DNA of 64,000 bases from the NCBI RefSeq assembly GCF_036227605.1, contig NZ_CP109487.1, forward strand, positions 2,790,001 to 2,854,000. Direction: 5' to 3'. Under the pieces are notes generated by a model, which was given only the letters and a program-made list of their open reading frames with translations, was not told the origin of the DNA and searched no databases. Both the position numbers and the translations under genes were made by a program. The DNA comes from Streptomyces sp. NBC_01439. Lineage in GTDB: Bacteria > Actinomycetota > Actinomycetes > Streptomycetales > Streptomycetaceae. Positions 50,466 through 59,406 of the stretch are shown piece by piece (the stretch's first letter is position 1; each line of letters starts with the position of its first letter).

Positions 50466-53400
50466 TGTCCGCCGCCACACGCACCGCCCTGGCCTTCACC
50501 GCCGTCGCCCCGGTCGGCGGCCTGCTCCCCTCCGACATGCTGCTGCGCATCGCCGAGGCACGGAACCTCCCGGGCACCAAGTCCGCCGACTACGGCCTGC
50601 CCGCCTCGGTACCCGTACGGCTCGAGGCCGAGCGAGCCTGGGAGTACCTCAAGCCGCTCTGGCGCGACCTGCGCGCCGCCCTGCCCCCGCACCCGGAGAC
50701 CGGCGCGCCCGCCGCCGACCCGACGGGCCGCGCCGGCACCGACTGGCTCGCCCAGCTCTTCCGCAAGCTGGACTTCGGCGCGCTGACGGAGGTCGGCGCG
50801 GAGGGCATCGCGGCCGACTCCGACCCGGACAAGCGCTTCCCGGTCTCCCACCGGCACGGCCCGGCCCTCATCCACCAGGTCCCGTGGAACCAGGACCTCG
50901 ACAAACGCCCGGCCCCCGGCCAGGTCCCCGCCCAGTCGATGGTCCAGGACTGCCTCAACCGCACCGAAGCCCACCTGTGGGCGGTCGTCACCAACGGCCG
51001 CCGGCTCCGCCTGCTGCGCGACTCCTCGTCCTTCTCCACGGCGGCCTACGTCGACGTCGACCTCGAAGCCCTCTTCGACGGCGAGCTGTTCAGCGAGTTC
51101 GTCCTCCTGTACAGCCTGCTGCACGCCTCCCGGTTCACCGTGCCCGAGGGGACGTCGGCGGCCGGGTGCTGGCTGGAGAAGTGGCGCGCCGAGGCCGTCA
51201 CCTCCGGCACCCGCGCCCTGGACCAGCTGCGCCTGGGCGTACAGAACGCCCTGACCGTCCTCGGCACCGGCTTCCTGCGCCACCCGGACAACGCCGCACT
51301 GCGGGAGAACACCGACCCGAGGGCGCTGCGGGACGCCCTGCTGCGGCTCGTCTACCGGCTGCTGTTCGTCTTCGTCGCCGAGGACCGCGGCGCGCTGCTC
51401 GACCCGGAGGCCGGTGAGGGGGCGCGGGACGCCTACGAGCGGTACTTCTCCTCCGCCCGCCTGCGCGAGCGCGCCCGCCGCCGCCAGGGCACGGCCCACG
51501 GCGACCAGTACGAGGCCCTGCGCATCGTCCTCGAAGCCCTCGGCACGGAGGGCGGCCGCCCCGAGCTGGCGCTGCCGGGCCTCGGCGGCCTGTTCTCCGA
51601 CACCGAGACGGATGCTCCGCTGGGCGGCCTGAAGCTGTCCAACGAGTCGCTGCTCTCCGCGATCCGCCACCTCGCCCAGGTCCGCGACCAGGGCGCGCGG
51701 CGCTGGCGGCCCGTGGACTACCGGCACCTGGACGCCGAGGAACTGGGCTCGGTCTACGAGTCCCTGCTGGAGCTGGAGCCGAAGCATTCGGCGACGGACC
51801 GAAGCTTCGAGCTGGTGGAGGTGGCTGGCAACACCCGCAAGACGACGGGCAGTTACTACACCCCGTCCTCCCTCATCGAGTGCCTGCTCGACACCACCCT
51901 CGACCCGGTGATAGACGACGCGGTCAAGCGGGGCGAACAGCGCGCCACCACCGCCGGCCACCCCGACCCGGCCGACGACATCGTGGCCGAGCTGCTGTCC
52001 CTGACGGTCTGCGACCCGGCATGCGGCTCCGGCCACTTCCTGGTGGCGTCGGCCCGACGCATCGCCAAGCGGGTGGCTTCGGTGCGCGAACGCAACCCGG
52101 AGCCGACGGACGACGCCGTACGGCATGCGCTCCGCGAGGTCGTCGCCCGCTGCATCTACGGCGTCGACCTCAACCCGATGGCCGTGGAGCTGGCGAAGGT
52201 TTCACTGTGGCTGGAGGGGATGGAGCCGGGCAAGGCGCTCGGTTTCCTCGACGCCCACGTCAAGCACGGCAACGGCCTGATCGGTGCGACCCCGAAGCTG
52301 CTCGGAGAAGGCATCCCCGACGACGCCTTCAAGCCGCTTGAGGGCGACGACCGCAAGTACGCGTCTGCCCTCGTCAAGCGGAACAAGGCCCAGCGGGGCG
52401 GCCAGGACGAGCTCCTCTTCGACACAGAACCCTTGCCGGGCAACGAGCGGTATGCCGTTGAGCTGGCCCGCATCACCGCCGCCCCTGCCGAGTCGCTGGA
52501 GGAGGTACACGCCCAGGAGTCCGCCTACCGTGCGTACACGGAGTCGGCTGCGTACGTGCACGATCTGCACGCTGCCGATGCGTGGTGCGCGGCGTTCGTG
52601 TGGCCCAAGCACGAGGGGGCGCCGGAGGCTCCGACGGACCAGGTGTTTCGGGCACTGCGGGGGCGGGATCAGACCGCGGTGTCGGACGGCACCCACGCCG
52701 AGGTCCTGCGGCTGCGGGATCAGTACAGCTTCTTCCACTGGCATCTGGAGTTCCCGGAAGTCTTCTCCGTCCCGGAGTCGGGCGCCGGTGTCCAACCGGG
52801 TACGGGCTGGGCCGGCGGGTTCAGCGCGGTGGTGGGGAACCCGCCGTGGGACAGCGTGAACTTCCCCGAGACCGAATTCTTCGCCGTACGCGCACCGGAC
52901 ATCGCGGCGACCAACAACACGGCGGCCAGGAAAAGGAAGATCCAAGCTCTCAGCGAAGACCCGGACACAGTTCAGCTCTACAACGACTATCAAGCCGCCA
53001 AGCGACAGGTGTACGGCGAGAGTCACTTCCTTCGCATCTCCGGCCGCTATCTCTTGACCGGCCAGGGAAATCTCAATGTCTATGCCCTGTTCGCCGAGAA
53101 CGACCGCGTGCTGACATCAGCTCGTGGCCGCACGGGCGTGATCGTTCCAACTGGTGTCGCAACAGACAGTCGAACTCAGTACTTCTTCAAGGACCTCATC
53201 ACCAAGGGCCACCTGGCAGCCCTCTACGGCTTCGAGAACGAGGAGAAAATCTTCCCTGGGGTTGACCACCGCGTGAACTTTGCCCTGTTCTGCATGGCGG
53301 GCTCCGGATCCCCCGAGGCACCAGTATCGATCGCTTTCGGAGTTCGTCAGACCACGCAGATCCAGGAGCGTTCATACCTCCTGACGGGACGCGACATCCA

Positions 53401-54553
53401 GCTCCTCAACCCGAACACCGGTACCTGCCCCGTCTTCCGCAACCGGCGCGACGCGGAAATCACCCTCAGAATCTACCGCCGTGTCCCCATCCTCGTCGAC
53501 GAGACGAAGACGACCGACGGCAACCCATGGGGCGTCTCGTTCATGCGCATGTTCGACCTGTCGCACGACTCCCACCTCTTCTGCCCCGATGTCCAGAACG
53601 GCGAGACCTTCGACGACCTCCTCAAGGACGGCTGGCGCCTTGACGGCAACGTTCTGGTGCGAGGTGAGGAGCGCATGCTCCCCCTGTACGAAGCAAAGAT
53701 GCTGCACCACTATGACCATCGCTTCTCCACCTACGAGGGCGCAACCGAGAACCAACTCGCCGTCGGCACCCTCCCCCGTTTTACCCAGGAACAGCACCAG
53801 AATGCCGCCGCCGTCCCCACGGCCCGCTACTGGGTAGCGGAAGGCGAAATTCCCACGGGAAAGTTCGCAAAGAACGACACGGAGATCACGGCCCTGGGCG
53901 TACGCGGCCGATTGGCCGAGAAGGGCTGGACTCGCGACTGGGTCCTGGGCTGGCGCGACATCACGAACAAGGGCAACGAGCGCACTATGATCGCATCCCT
54001 AGCCCCTGCCCATGGCTTCGGAAACTCCTTCTTCTTGGCGCTCCCTGCCCGGCCGCGACAGGCTCCGCTCCTCGCAACCGTCTGGTCGTCCCTGGCCTGT
54101 GACTACGCTGTCCGTCAGAAGGTCGGTGGCACGCACCTCACCTACGGCTACGTCCAGCAGATGCCGGTCCCCACTCCCGACCAGCTCGCACCGCACACGG
54201 AATTCATCAACCCACGCGTACTTGAACTGGCCTACACCAGCGACGACATGGTGGGGTTCGCCCGCGATCTCGGCGACACCAGCGCACCCTTCCGCTGGGA
54301 TCCGGACCGCCGCGCCGTGATCCGCGCCGAGCTGGACGCCCTGTTCTTCCACCTCTACGGCATCACTCGCGACGACACCGCCTACATCCTGGACACCTTC
54401 AACGTCACCCGCGACAACGACATGAAGGCGCACGGCGAGTACCGCACCAAGAATCTGATCCTCGCCGAGTACGACCGGATGGCCACAGACGGCCTGCCCG
54501 ACTACCGGTCCACGCTCACCCCGCCCCCCGGCCAGGGCCCCCGCCACGCCTGA
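50465..54553 (+). CDS. Large N6-adenine DNA methylase (DrmMI/PglX/Eco57I-like)
   Basis: A 1362-residue class I DNA methyltransferase. Motif I is DPACGSGHF (517-525) and motif IV is NPPW (792-795), which marks N6-adenine methylation. The N-terminal 450 residues are the helical region found in PglX and type IIG enzymes, but no PD-(D/E)XK nuclease motif was recognised there. Residues after 800 should include the target-recognition domain. This part, from about base 52860 to 54200, is less GC-rich and uses more A/T-ending codons than the first half, as expected for an exchangeable specificity region. It is probably the self-marking enzyme of the defence operon and starts inside the SNF2 stop codon. 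A perfect hairpin terminator follows. Confidence 0.92.
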   Translation: MSAATRTALAFTAVAPVGGLLPSDMLLRIAEARNLPGTKSADYGLPASVPVRLEAERAWEYLKPLWRDLRAALPPHPETGAPAADPTGRAGTDWLAQLFRKLDFGALTEVGAEGIAADSDPDKRFPVSHRHGPALIHQVPWNQDLDKRPAPGQVPAQSMVQDCLNRTEAHLWAVVTNGRRLRLLRDSSSFSTAAYVDVDLEALFDGELFSEFVLLYSLLHASRFTVPEGTSAAGCWLEKWRAEAVTSGTRALDQLRLGVQNALTVLGTGFLRHPDNAALRENTDPRALRDALLRLVYRLLFVFVAEDRGALLDPEAGEGARDAYERYFSSARLRERARRRQGTAHGDQYEALRIVLEALGTEGGRPELALPGLGGLFSDTETDAPLGGLKLSNESLLSAIRHLAQVRDQGARRWRPVDYRHLDAEELGSVYESLLELEPKHSATDRSFELVEVAGNTRKTTGSYYTPSSLIECLLDTTLDPVIDDAVKRGEQRATTAGHPDPADDIVAELLSLTVCDPACGSGHFLVASARRIAKRVASVRERNPEPTDDAVRHALREVVARCIYGVDLNPMAVELAKVSLWLEGMEPGKALGFLDAHVKHGNGLIGATPKLLGEGIPDDAFKPLEGDDRKYASALVKRNKAQRGGQDELLFDTEPLPGNERYAVELARITAAPAESLEEVHAQESAYRAYTESAAYVHDLHAADAWCAAFVWPKHEGAPEAPTDQVFRALRGRDQTAVSDGTHAEVLRLRDQYSFFHWHLEFPEVFSVPESGAGVQPGTGWAGGFSAVVGNPPWDSVNFPETEFFAVRAPDIAATNNTAARKRKIQALSEDPDTVQLYNDYQAAKRQVYGESHFLRISGRYLLTGQGNLNVYALFAENDRVLTSARGRTGVIVPTGVATDSRTQYFFKDLITKGHLAALYGFENEEKIFPGVDHRVNFALFCMAGSGSPEAPVSIAFGVRQTTQIQERSYLLTGRDIQLLNPNTGTCPVFRNRRDAEITLRIYRRVPILVDETKTTDGNPWGVSFMRMFDLSHDSHLFCPDVQNGETFDDLLKDGWRLDGNVLVRGEERMLPLYEAKMLHHYDHRFSTYEGATENQLAVGTLPRFTQEQHQNAAAVPTARYWVAEGEIPTGKFAKNDTEITALGVRGRLAEKGWTRDWVLGWRDITNKGNERTMIASLAPAHGFGNSFFLALPARPRQAPLLATVWSSLACDYAVRQKVGGTHLTYGYVQQMPVPTPDQLAPHTEFINPRVLELAYTSDDMVGFARDLGDTSAPFRWDPDRRAVIRAELDALFFHLYGITRDDTAYILDTFNVTRDNDMKAHGEYRTKNLILAEYDRMATDGLPDYRSTLTPPPGQGPRHA

Positions 54554-54559
54554 TCCGCA

Positions 54560-54591
54560 CCTGGGGTGACCGCGTCTGCGCTCACCCCAGG
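54560..54591 (+). terminator. Hairpin terminator of the kinase-helicase operon
   Basis: A perfect 10-bp stem CCTGGGGTGA/TCACCCCAGG with a 12-nt loop begins 6 bp after the methylase stop. Confidence 0.85.
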
Positions 54592-54663
54592 GAGCGCCGC
54601 CCGCTCGACCTCGAATATCGGCCCCCGCGCACCCCGCCGTCACCCTCGAAATGGAGAACCTCA

Positions 54664-55662
54664 TTGAGCATTCACACGGCCCCACCCTCGATGAGCACGT
54701 ACGAGGAGCAGGTCTGGAAGGCCCTCAACGAACACTGGGAGCGCCGCAACAACCGCCGTGGTCTGCCGAAATGGGCGACCAACGCCCTCGACCGCACCGG
54801 GGAGGTCGCGGGAAACGCAGGGCGTCGGGTCAAGGAGGCCGTGCCGGAAGCGGTCAAGGAGCCCATACGTCGCGCGGGTGACGCGATCGCCGATGCGGCC
54901 CTGCGACCGGCGGTCGCGGGCGCGACGGCGCTGCTCGACCTGGTCAACGACTGGGCGTTGGAGCTCAACGACCCGAAGAGCGTCGAGAAGATCGCCCGAA
55001 AGCAAGGGCTCGAGATCGACAGCTACGCCGATCTGCGGGAGCAGGACCTCAAGGTCTGCGACCGGCTGCTGGGCGCCAACACCATGAAGTGGCGGACCGC
55101 CGGCGCGTTCGAGGGGGGCGCCATGGGCGCCCTGGCCATGGTCCCCGTCGCCGGTATCCCCGCCGCGATGACGGCGGACATCCTCGTCATCCAGGTCCTG
55201 AGCGCGTCGATAGCCGCGCGAATCGCGTACTCCTACGGCTACGACGCCAAGGACCCCGATGAGCAGCTCTTCATCCAGCGCCTGGTGCACCAGTCCTTCA
55301 AAGCGCAGGTGGCCAAGGCCGAGCCGCTGCACAAGACCGCGCAGGCGGCGCAGGCCCTCAAGGGGCGCGTGAGGTTTTCGGACAAGCTCCGTCACGACCA
55401 CAAACTGGTGGCCGCTCTTGAAAAGTTGATGCAGCACCTGAGCCCGGCGGGCTCCAAGGTGTCGGTCAAAACCGTGGCCAAGGTCGTGCCGTTCGTCGGC
55501 ATCCTCATCAGCGCCGGCCTGAACTCCGCAGTCCTCGGCCGCGTGGCCTCCGAGGCCCAGCGGTACTGCCAGACCCGCTTCCTGTGCGAAAAGTACGGAC
55601 TGCCGCTGCCGGCCGCACTGGCGGCCGATCCGGACGACGACCTCGAGACCGACTTCGCGTAG
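54664..55662 (+). CDS. EcsC-family protein
   Basis: A 332-residue protein with the EcsC domain in its second half. Visible are the YEEQVWKAL N-terminus, a Gly/Ala-rich hydrophobic stretch around 150-185 (GGAMGALAMVPVAGIPAAMTADI) of the kind that associates with membranes in this family, and a second hydrophobic turn near 285-305. TTG 54664 is chosen because GGAGAA lies 7 bp upstream. ATG 54691 lacks a site. EcsC proteins have no firmly known reaction. It lies after the terminator of the methylase operon, so it may be separately transcribed. In a defence island it could be a membrane-acting effector, but this is speculation. Confidence 0.85.
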   Translation: MSIHTAPPSMSTYEEQVWKALNEHWERRNNRRGLPKWATNALDRTGEVAGNAGRRVKEAVPEAVKEPIRRAGDAIADAALRPAVAGATALLDLVNDWALELNDPKSVEKIARKQGLEIDSYADLREQDLKVCDRLLGANTMKWRTAGAFEGGAMGALAMVPVAGIPAAMTADILVIQVLSASIAARIAYSYGYDAKDPDEQLFIQRLVHQSFKAQVAKAEPLHKTAQAAQALKGRVRFSDKLRHDHKLVAALEKLMQHLSPAGSKVSVKTVAKVVPFVGILISAGLNSAVLGRVASEAQRYCQTRFLCEKYGLPLPAALAADPDDDLETDFA

Positions 55663-55687
55663 AGACCACACTCCCCCTGAACGCGAG

Positions 55688-55719
55688 ACGGTGTGCCGCC
55701 GTCGCAGACGGCACGCCGT
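55688..55719. terminator. Bidirectional hairpin between EcsC and DUF397 genes
   Basis: An 11-bp stem with one G-T pair (ACGGTGTGCCG / CGGCACGCCGT) and a 10-nt loop lies in the 61-bp convergent gap. Confidence 0.75.
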
Positions 55720-55723
55720 TCGT

Positions 55724-55900
55724 TCAGCTATCCGCCACGAACCTCACGAAGGGCGCCCACTCCTCGCGCGTCACGGCGAAGGGCGGGCGAGCCAGATCCT
55801 TGGAGTCCCGTACGTGAACAGCGTCTTCGGCGATCGCGATCTCCACGCAGCTCAGGACCTGCGAGCGCAGTGTTTCACAGCGATGGCAGAGCACACTCAC
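55724..55900 (-). CDS. Small DUF397 protein, N-terminus atypical
   Basis: A 58-residue protein. The GTG at 55900 overlaps the stop of the XRE regulator (GTGA). The C-terminal two thirds match DUF397: SCVEIA, then VHVRDSKD, and a final EEWAPFVRFV. The usual start of the domain, a Trp-Lys-Ser-Ser/Thr-Tyr segment, is missing and replaced by a Cys/His-containing stretch, so the gene may be degraded. DUF397 proteins are the partners of DUF5753 XRE regulators in Streptomyces and the pair often controls differentiation or a nearby HATPase. Here all three members sit together and the other two have frameshifts. Confidence 0.8.
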   Translation of the reverse strand: MSVLCHRCETLRSQVLSCVEIAIAEDAVHVRDSKDLARPPFAVTREEWAPFVRFVADS

Positions 55901-56686
55901 TTGTTTCGGTCCGAGATGAGCCGCCCGTTCTCCTGTCCCTCGGAGTAGCCGAGTCGCCGCCCCTCACGGGTCTCCAGGACCGGCACCGGTCCGTCCAGGC
56001 ACGCGTGCAACCCCGCCCCCAACGGCACCACCTGAAGCGTCACATTGCGCGGAGCGGTCCGTTCCAGCACGTGGTCGACCAAGCCCCACATTGTTTCCGC
56101 GTCACCGAACCGACACCGGAACACGTGCTCCTCCACAATGAAGCCGAACGGCACCGTGGGCCGCTCCCGCATCATCCACTGCCGCTCCATCCGGGCCGTG
56201 AGCTGGTCCTCCAGCTCGTCGTCGGTCCACAGCGGGATCGTGCCCTCGAACACCGCCCCCGCATACGCCTCCGACTGCAACAACCCCGGAACCAGCCGGC
56301 ACTCGTACGTGCACAAGCTCACCGCCTCCCGTTCCAGCCGGGCCCACCGCCGGAACCAGGCGGCGAGGCCGACCTCACCGCGGCTGAGGTGGCGGGCGGC
56401 CCGCCGCAGCGCGCCGGTGTTGCCGAGTGCCTCCTCCGCACGCTCGATGAACGCCTCGTCCGGCATGCGGCGGCCCAGTTCGATGGACTCGACGGTGTGT
56501 TTGGAGTACCGGACGAGGGCGGCGAGCTCCGCCCGACTCAGGCCCGCATGCTCGCCGAGGGCCTGGACGAACCGCGCCGAACGTGCGCAAGCTGTCCGAC
56601 GGGTGGGGTTCCCGCTCCCAGTCCCCTGCCGGTACCGTCCGGGTTCCGCCGGCGCCCGCCACCATCTCCTCTTCTGCGTTGTCCAT
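55897..56686 (-). pseudogene. XRE/DUF5753 regulator with a frameshift near 56570
   Basis: Scr1-type regulator. The natural start is the ATG at 56686 with AAGGGG upstream. This frame encodes the family leader PHPSDSLRTFGAV and then goes out of frame. The rest of the protein continues in another frame from about 56570: VQALGEHAGLSR, the helix-turn-helix with YSKHTVESIELGRRMPD, then the DUF5753 domain with RLVPGLLQSEAY and WMMRERPT, to 55897. One extra base in GCGGTTCGTCCAG restores the join exactly, so the gene is either a recent pseudogene or carries a sequencing error. In the second frame there is no start with a ribosome-binding site between 56763 and the helix-turn-helix. If functional, it would bind DNA with the DUF397 partner. 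Confidence 0.8.
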
Positions 56687-56772
56687 CCGCCGCCCCTTTC
56701 TCCGCGCTGCCCGACTTCACGACTCAGCGTGACGGCTCGCCCCCGGCAGCTACGGGCCGCCACTCTGGCGCC

Positions 56773-57160
56773 ATGGATAACTCCACCCCCAACTCGGCCT
56801 ATCTGCGCACGGCTTCACCCAGCTCCTGTCGTCCACTCGTCGAGGCGCCCGGCTCGCCCGACTGCTCACCGTCTCGTCGCTGCGGCCCTGGGATGCACCG
56901 CAGGACCTCACGGAGCGTGCCGAACTGGTCGTCGCGGAGCTGGCCGCCAACGCCGTCGTCCACGGCCGCGTGCCCGGCCGCGACTTCCGGCTCGCGCTCC
57001 AGTTCCACCCGACGGCCGAAGTGCTCCGCGTGGACGTGACCGACGCACGCGGGGAGCGGCTTCCCCGACTCCCCCGCCCTCACGACGAGGACACCCCACC
57101 CCTCGCGCTGCACACCGGCGGGTACGGTCTCGCGCTGCTCGCCGCGCTCGCCGACGATGC
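56773..57160 (+). pseudogene. HATPase (anti-sigma-like ATP-binding) gene, frameshifted and truncated
   Basis: This is an RsbW-like ATP-binding protein of the kind next to XRE/DUF397 pairs. The ATG at 56773 encodes MDNSTPNSAYLRT. Then a missing G near 56811 shifts the frame. In the next frame the family sequence resumes as GFTQLLSSTRRGARLARLL, ERAELVVAELAANAVVHG (N-box), VDVTDARG, and GGYGLALLAALAD (G-box). The expected C-terminal end with a GKTVW-type strand is absent after about 57160, where the DNA passes into the promoter of the Hsp70 operon. Both the frameshift and the lost 3' end argue for a decayed gene. The in-frame continuation to 57572 has no family similarity. Confidence 0.75.
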
Positions 57161-57216
57161 CAGTCACCCTCACAGGTGGAATCACGCCAAGATCGCCCGA
57201 TGTGCAGGGAAGTGCG

Positions 57217-57245
57217 TTGACGTCGCCAACACACCTCCCTACGGT
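57217..57245 (+). promoter_or_regulatory. Promoter with TTGAC-N3-GCCAA near-dyad (Hsp70 operon)
   Basis: TTGACGTCGCCAA (57217-57229) differs by one base from the TTGAC-N3-GTCAA dyad. It supplies a -35 TTGACG, followed after 17 bp by TACGGT (57240) as the -10. It lies 39 bp before the ATG at 57284. Confidence 0.55.
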
Positions 57246-57283
57246 GGTTCTTGTTACGTGGGGGATCCAGGGGGCGGCAGCGC

Positions 57284-59122
57284 ATGCAGGCGGACGAGAC
57301 CGGTGGACCTGGCCGGGTCGTCACTGCCGAGTCCCTGTTGGACGCCGCCGTACAGGCTTTCCTGCAAGCCGAGTTCAACATCGTGCAACCGATTCTGCAG
57401 CGACTGCGACACGAGTTCGGCGTACCTGACATCGGGCCCGCCGCCGTTCGCCACGACACGCTCCTCGCTGCACTGGCCGCGCGGGTCGGGAACTGGCCGG
57501 ACGTACTGCGCCAGTGCCCCGACTTCGACCTTGTCGAGGCGGACACAGGAATCGTCCACGCCCTCGCCGTAATGGCTCTCCGCGAGCTGGCTCAGGAGGG
57601 GCGGCACACCGATGCTCGCACCGCGGCGGTCGTGATCGTGCTGTGGGCGTACCTCCTGGACGAGGAGGACCCGGACGACTTCCGCGCTCTGCTCACCGAG
57701 CGGCGGGGTGAACCCGTGCCCGATGCGGTCTGGGAGCAGGCCCTCGCTCAGCTGCGTGGGCGTGTCGGCGAACTGCTGCGCGCCTTGGACGTGCGGGCCG
57801 GGCGGGACGTCCTTTCCGCCTGGAGCACGGCTTGGGAGGCCGAGTGCGAGGGCGGCGCGGTCTTCTTCGCCGGCCTTCCCACAGACGCCGGACCGGATGC
57901 CCTGACCACTCTCGGAGAGGCCGCTGGGTACCTCGTCCGCAACGGCCGCGGCGCCGAGCTCCTCACCGCCTACGAGGCCCGGCACCCCGACTCCATGCCG
58001 GCTGACCTGCCCGGTCATGACGCATGCGCCGTACCCCTGGCCCGCGCTCTCGCGGGCCGGGGCCGGGACCTGGCGCGGGCCGACAAGTGGAGCGAGGCCC
58101 TCGCCGACCTCGATGCGGCGGTATGGCTCGGGCACACCCTCAGGAACGACGAACGGGCGGCCGTCCTCCAAGCGGGAAAGAACGTGGGCCGGAGCCGCAC
58201 CGGGCGCGACTACTCGCCCCGCGTACGGATCGCCGGACTGGAACGGGCCCACTCCCTCCTGCCCCAGGACACCTCCCTGGCCGACGAACTCACCGCCGAA
58301 CTGGTAGCGGAGGGCAAGAGAGTCGAGCGTTCCGACCCCCGGGAAAGTCGGAGCCGTTTCGCGCGCGCCCTGGCCGTGACGCCCACGCACCCGGAGGCCC
58401 GGGCAGGCCTCGACAGTCACCTGACCGCTGACTTGGAGAAGGCGATCAAGGGTGCGCACGCGGGGGACGCGCTCCTGGTCGACGAGGTGCGGGGCCTCCT
58501 CGCCCGCGACCCGGAATGCATGCCGGCCCGGCTGTGGCTGGAGAACCACCACGCCGAGCGGGCCGTCACCGCGGCAGCACACGGGCGTACGGATGAGGCA
58601 CGCGGCGCCGTCCGGGAGATGTTCCGGTACGACGGCCCGGAGGGGTCTCCCAGCGAGGGGCTCGTCGACGACCGGCTCGTGGGCATCCTGGTCACCGCGG
58701 CCCGGAACACCCGCATCGAAGACGCCCGCGCCGGCCTGGAGCGCCGCGTACGGCTTCTGCACACGGCCGCATCCGTCCCGAGCCGCACCCTGAGCCACGT
58801 CAGGGAGGACCTGAACGAGGCGCTCCTGCACCTCGCCGAGCACCTGGAGGATGCCGCCTCCCCCTCGGACGTCATCGAGCTGTTCCTCCGGGACCTGATG
58901 CGGACGGGGGCCAGCGCTCGGTTCGACCAGATCGTGGAAGCCGCCTACCGCAACCGTGCCCGGGCCCGGGAGACGGCCGGAGACCCCGGTGGGGCGCTTC
59001 GGGACCGCACGTGCGCGGAGCGGGTCGGCGCCGGGCTGCCGGCCCAGGGGCATCTCTTCGGTCCAGCCTCCGTCAGACCACCACGCCGCGACGCCGACAC
59101 CGGACAGGACACTCTCTTTTGA
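57284..59122 (+). CDS. Helical-repeat (TPR-like) protein of the Hsp70 operon
   Basis: A 612-residue, almost wholly alpha-helical protein with no family I can name. The ATG at 57284 is preferred over a TTG at 57251 because AGGGGG lies just upstream. Residues 230-430 include repeated helix pairs such as LARALAGRGRDLARADKW and FARALAVTPTHPEARAGL, of the kind found in TPR proteins, and the last third has further helices. No catalytic motif, signal peptide or membrane segment is seen. It is the first gene of a tight operon with a 95-aa protein, a GrpE-like factor and Hsp70. It is a plausible scaffold, client adaptor or sensor for the chaperone. Confidence 0.8.
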   Translation: MQADETGGPGRVVTAESLLDAAVQAFLQAEFNIVQPILQRLRHEFGVPDIGPAAVRHDTLLAALAARVGNWPDVLRQCPDFDLVEADTGIVHALAVMALRELAQEGRHTDARTAAVVIVLWAYLLDEEDPDDFRALLTERRGEPVPDAVWEQALAQLRGRVGELLRALDVRAGRDVLSAWSTAWEAECEGGAVFFAGLPTDAGPDALTTLGEAAGYLVRNGRGAELLTAYEARHPDSMPADLPGHDACAVPLARALAGRGRDLARADKWSEALADLDAAVWLGHTLRNDERAAVLQAGKNVGRSRTGRDYSPRVRIAGLERAHSLLPQDTSLADELTAELVAEGKRVERSDPRESRSRFARALAVTPTHPEARAGLDSHLTADLEKAIKGAHAGDALLVDEVRGLLARDPECMPARLWLENHHAERAVTAAAHGRTDEARGAVREMFRYDGPEGSPSEGLVDDRLVGILVTAARNTRIEDARAGLERRVRLLHTAASVPSRTLSHVREDLNEALLHLAEHLEDAASPSDVIELFLRDLMRTGASARFDQIVEAAYRNRARARETAGDPGGALRDRTCAERVGAGLPAQGHLFGPASVRPPRRDADTGQDTLF

Positions 59123-59406
59123 CCACCGGAGCACCCTCCCCGAAGCCCGCCGACACCGAACCGCCCGCGCTCCCCTGGTTCGGTCCCACGCTCCACGAGC
59201 TCATTCCCGGCACCCCGCTCGGCGCCCGGCCCCTGTTTCTCCGGAAGCAAGCGGCGCGGGAGCTGAGTGCCACCGTCCGGAAGGACCCGGCCAGGCACGC
59301 GCTCGTCGAGCGGGCCAACCAGAACTCCCACACCCCGGCAGCCGCGCTCGTCGCCGAGATGCTCACTCCGCCACTGCCCCGCCAGCACACCGAGGAACGC
59401 CCATGA
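59119..59406 (+). CDS. Small 95-aa protein of the Hsp70 operon
   Basis: The TTG at 59119 overlaps the preceding stop (TTGA) and is in frame with the GrpE-side overlap. The stop overlaps the next ATG (ATGA). The product has a Pro-rich start, a PWFGPTLHELIPGTPLG segment and a helical RKQAARELSATVRKDPARHALVERA region. I do not recognise a family. Conservation of the overlaps on both sides suggests a true gene that works with its neighbours. An in-frame start further upstream (59011) would read through the end of the preceding gene and is unlikely. Confidence 0.7.
   Translation: MTTGAPSPKPADTEPPALPWFGPTLHELIPGTPLGARPLFLRKQAARELSATVRKDPARHALVERANQNSHTPAAALVAEMLTPPLPRQHTEERP

Noticed and set aside
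56970..57572. A separate 200-aa plus-strand gene starting at 56970.
   Set aside because: Its first part is the middle of the broken HATPase gene, and its tail reads into the next real gene in another frame.
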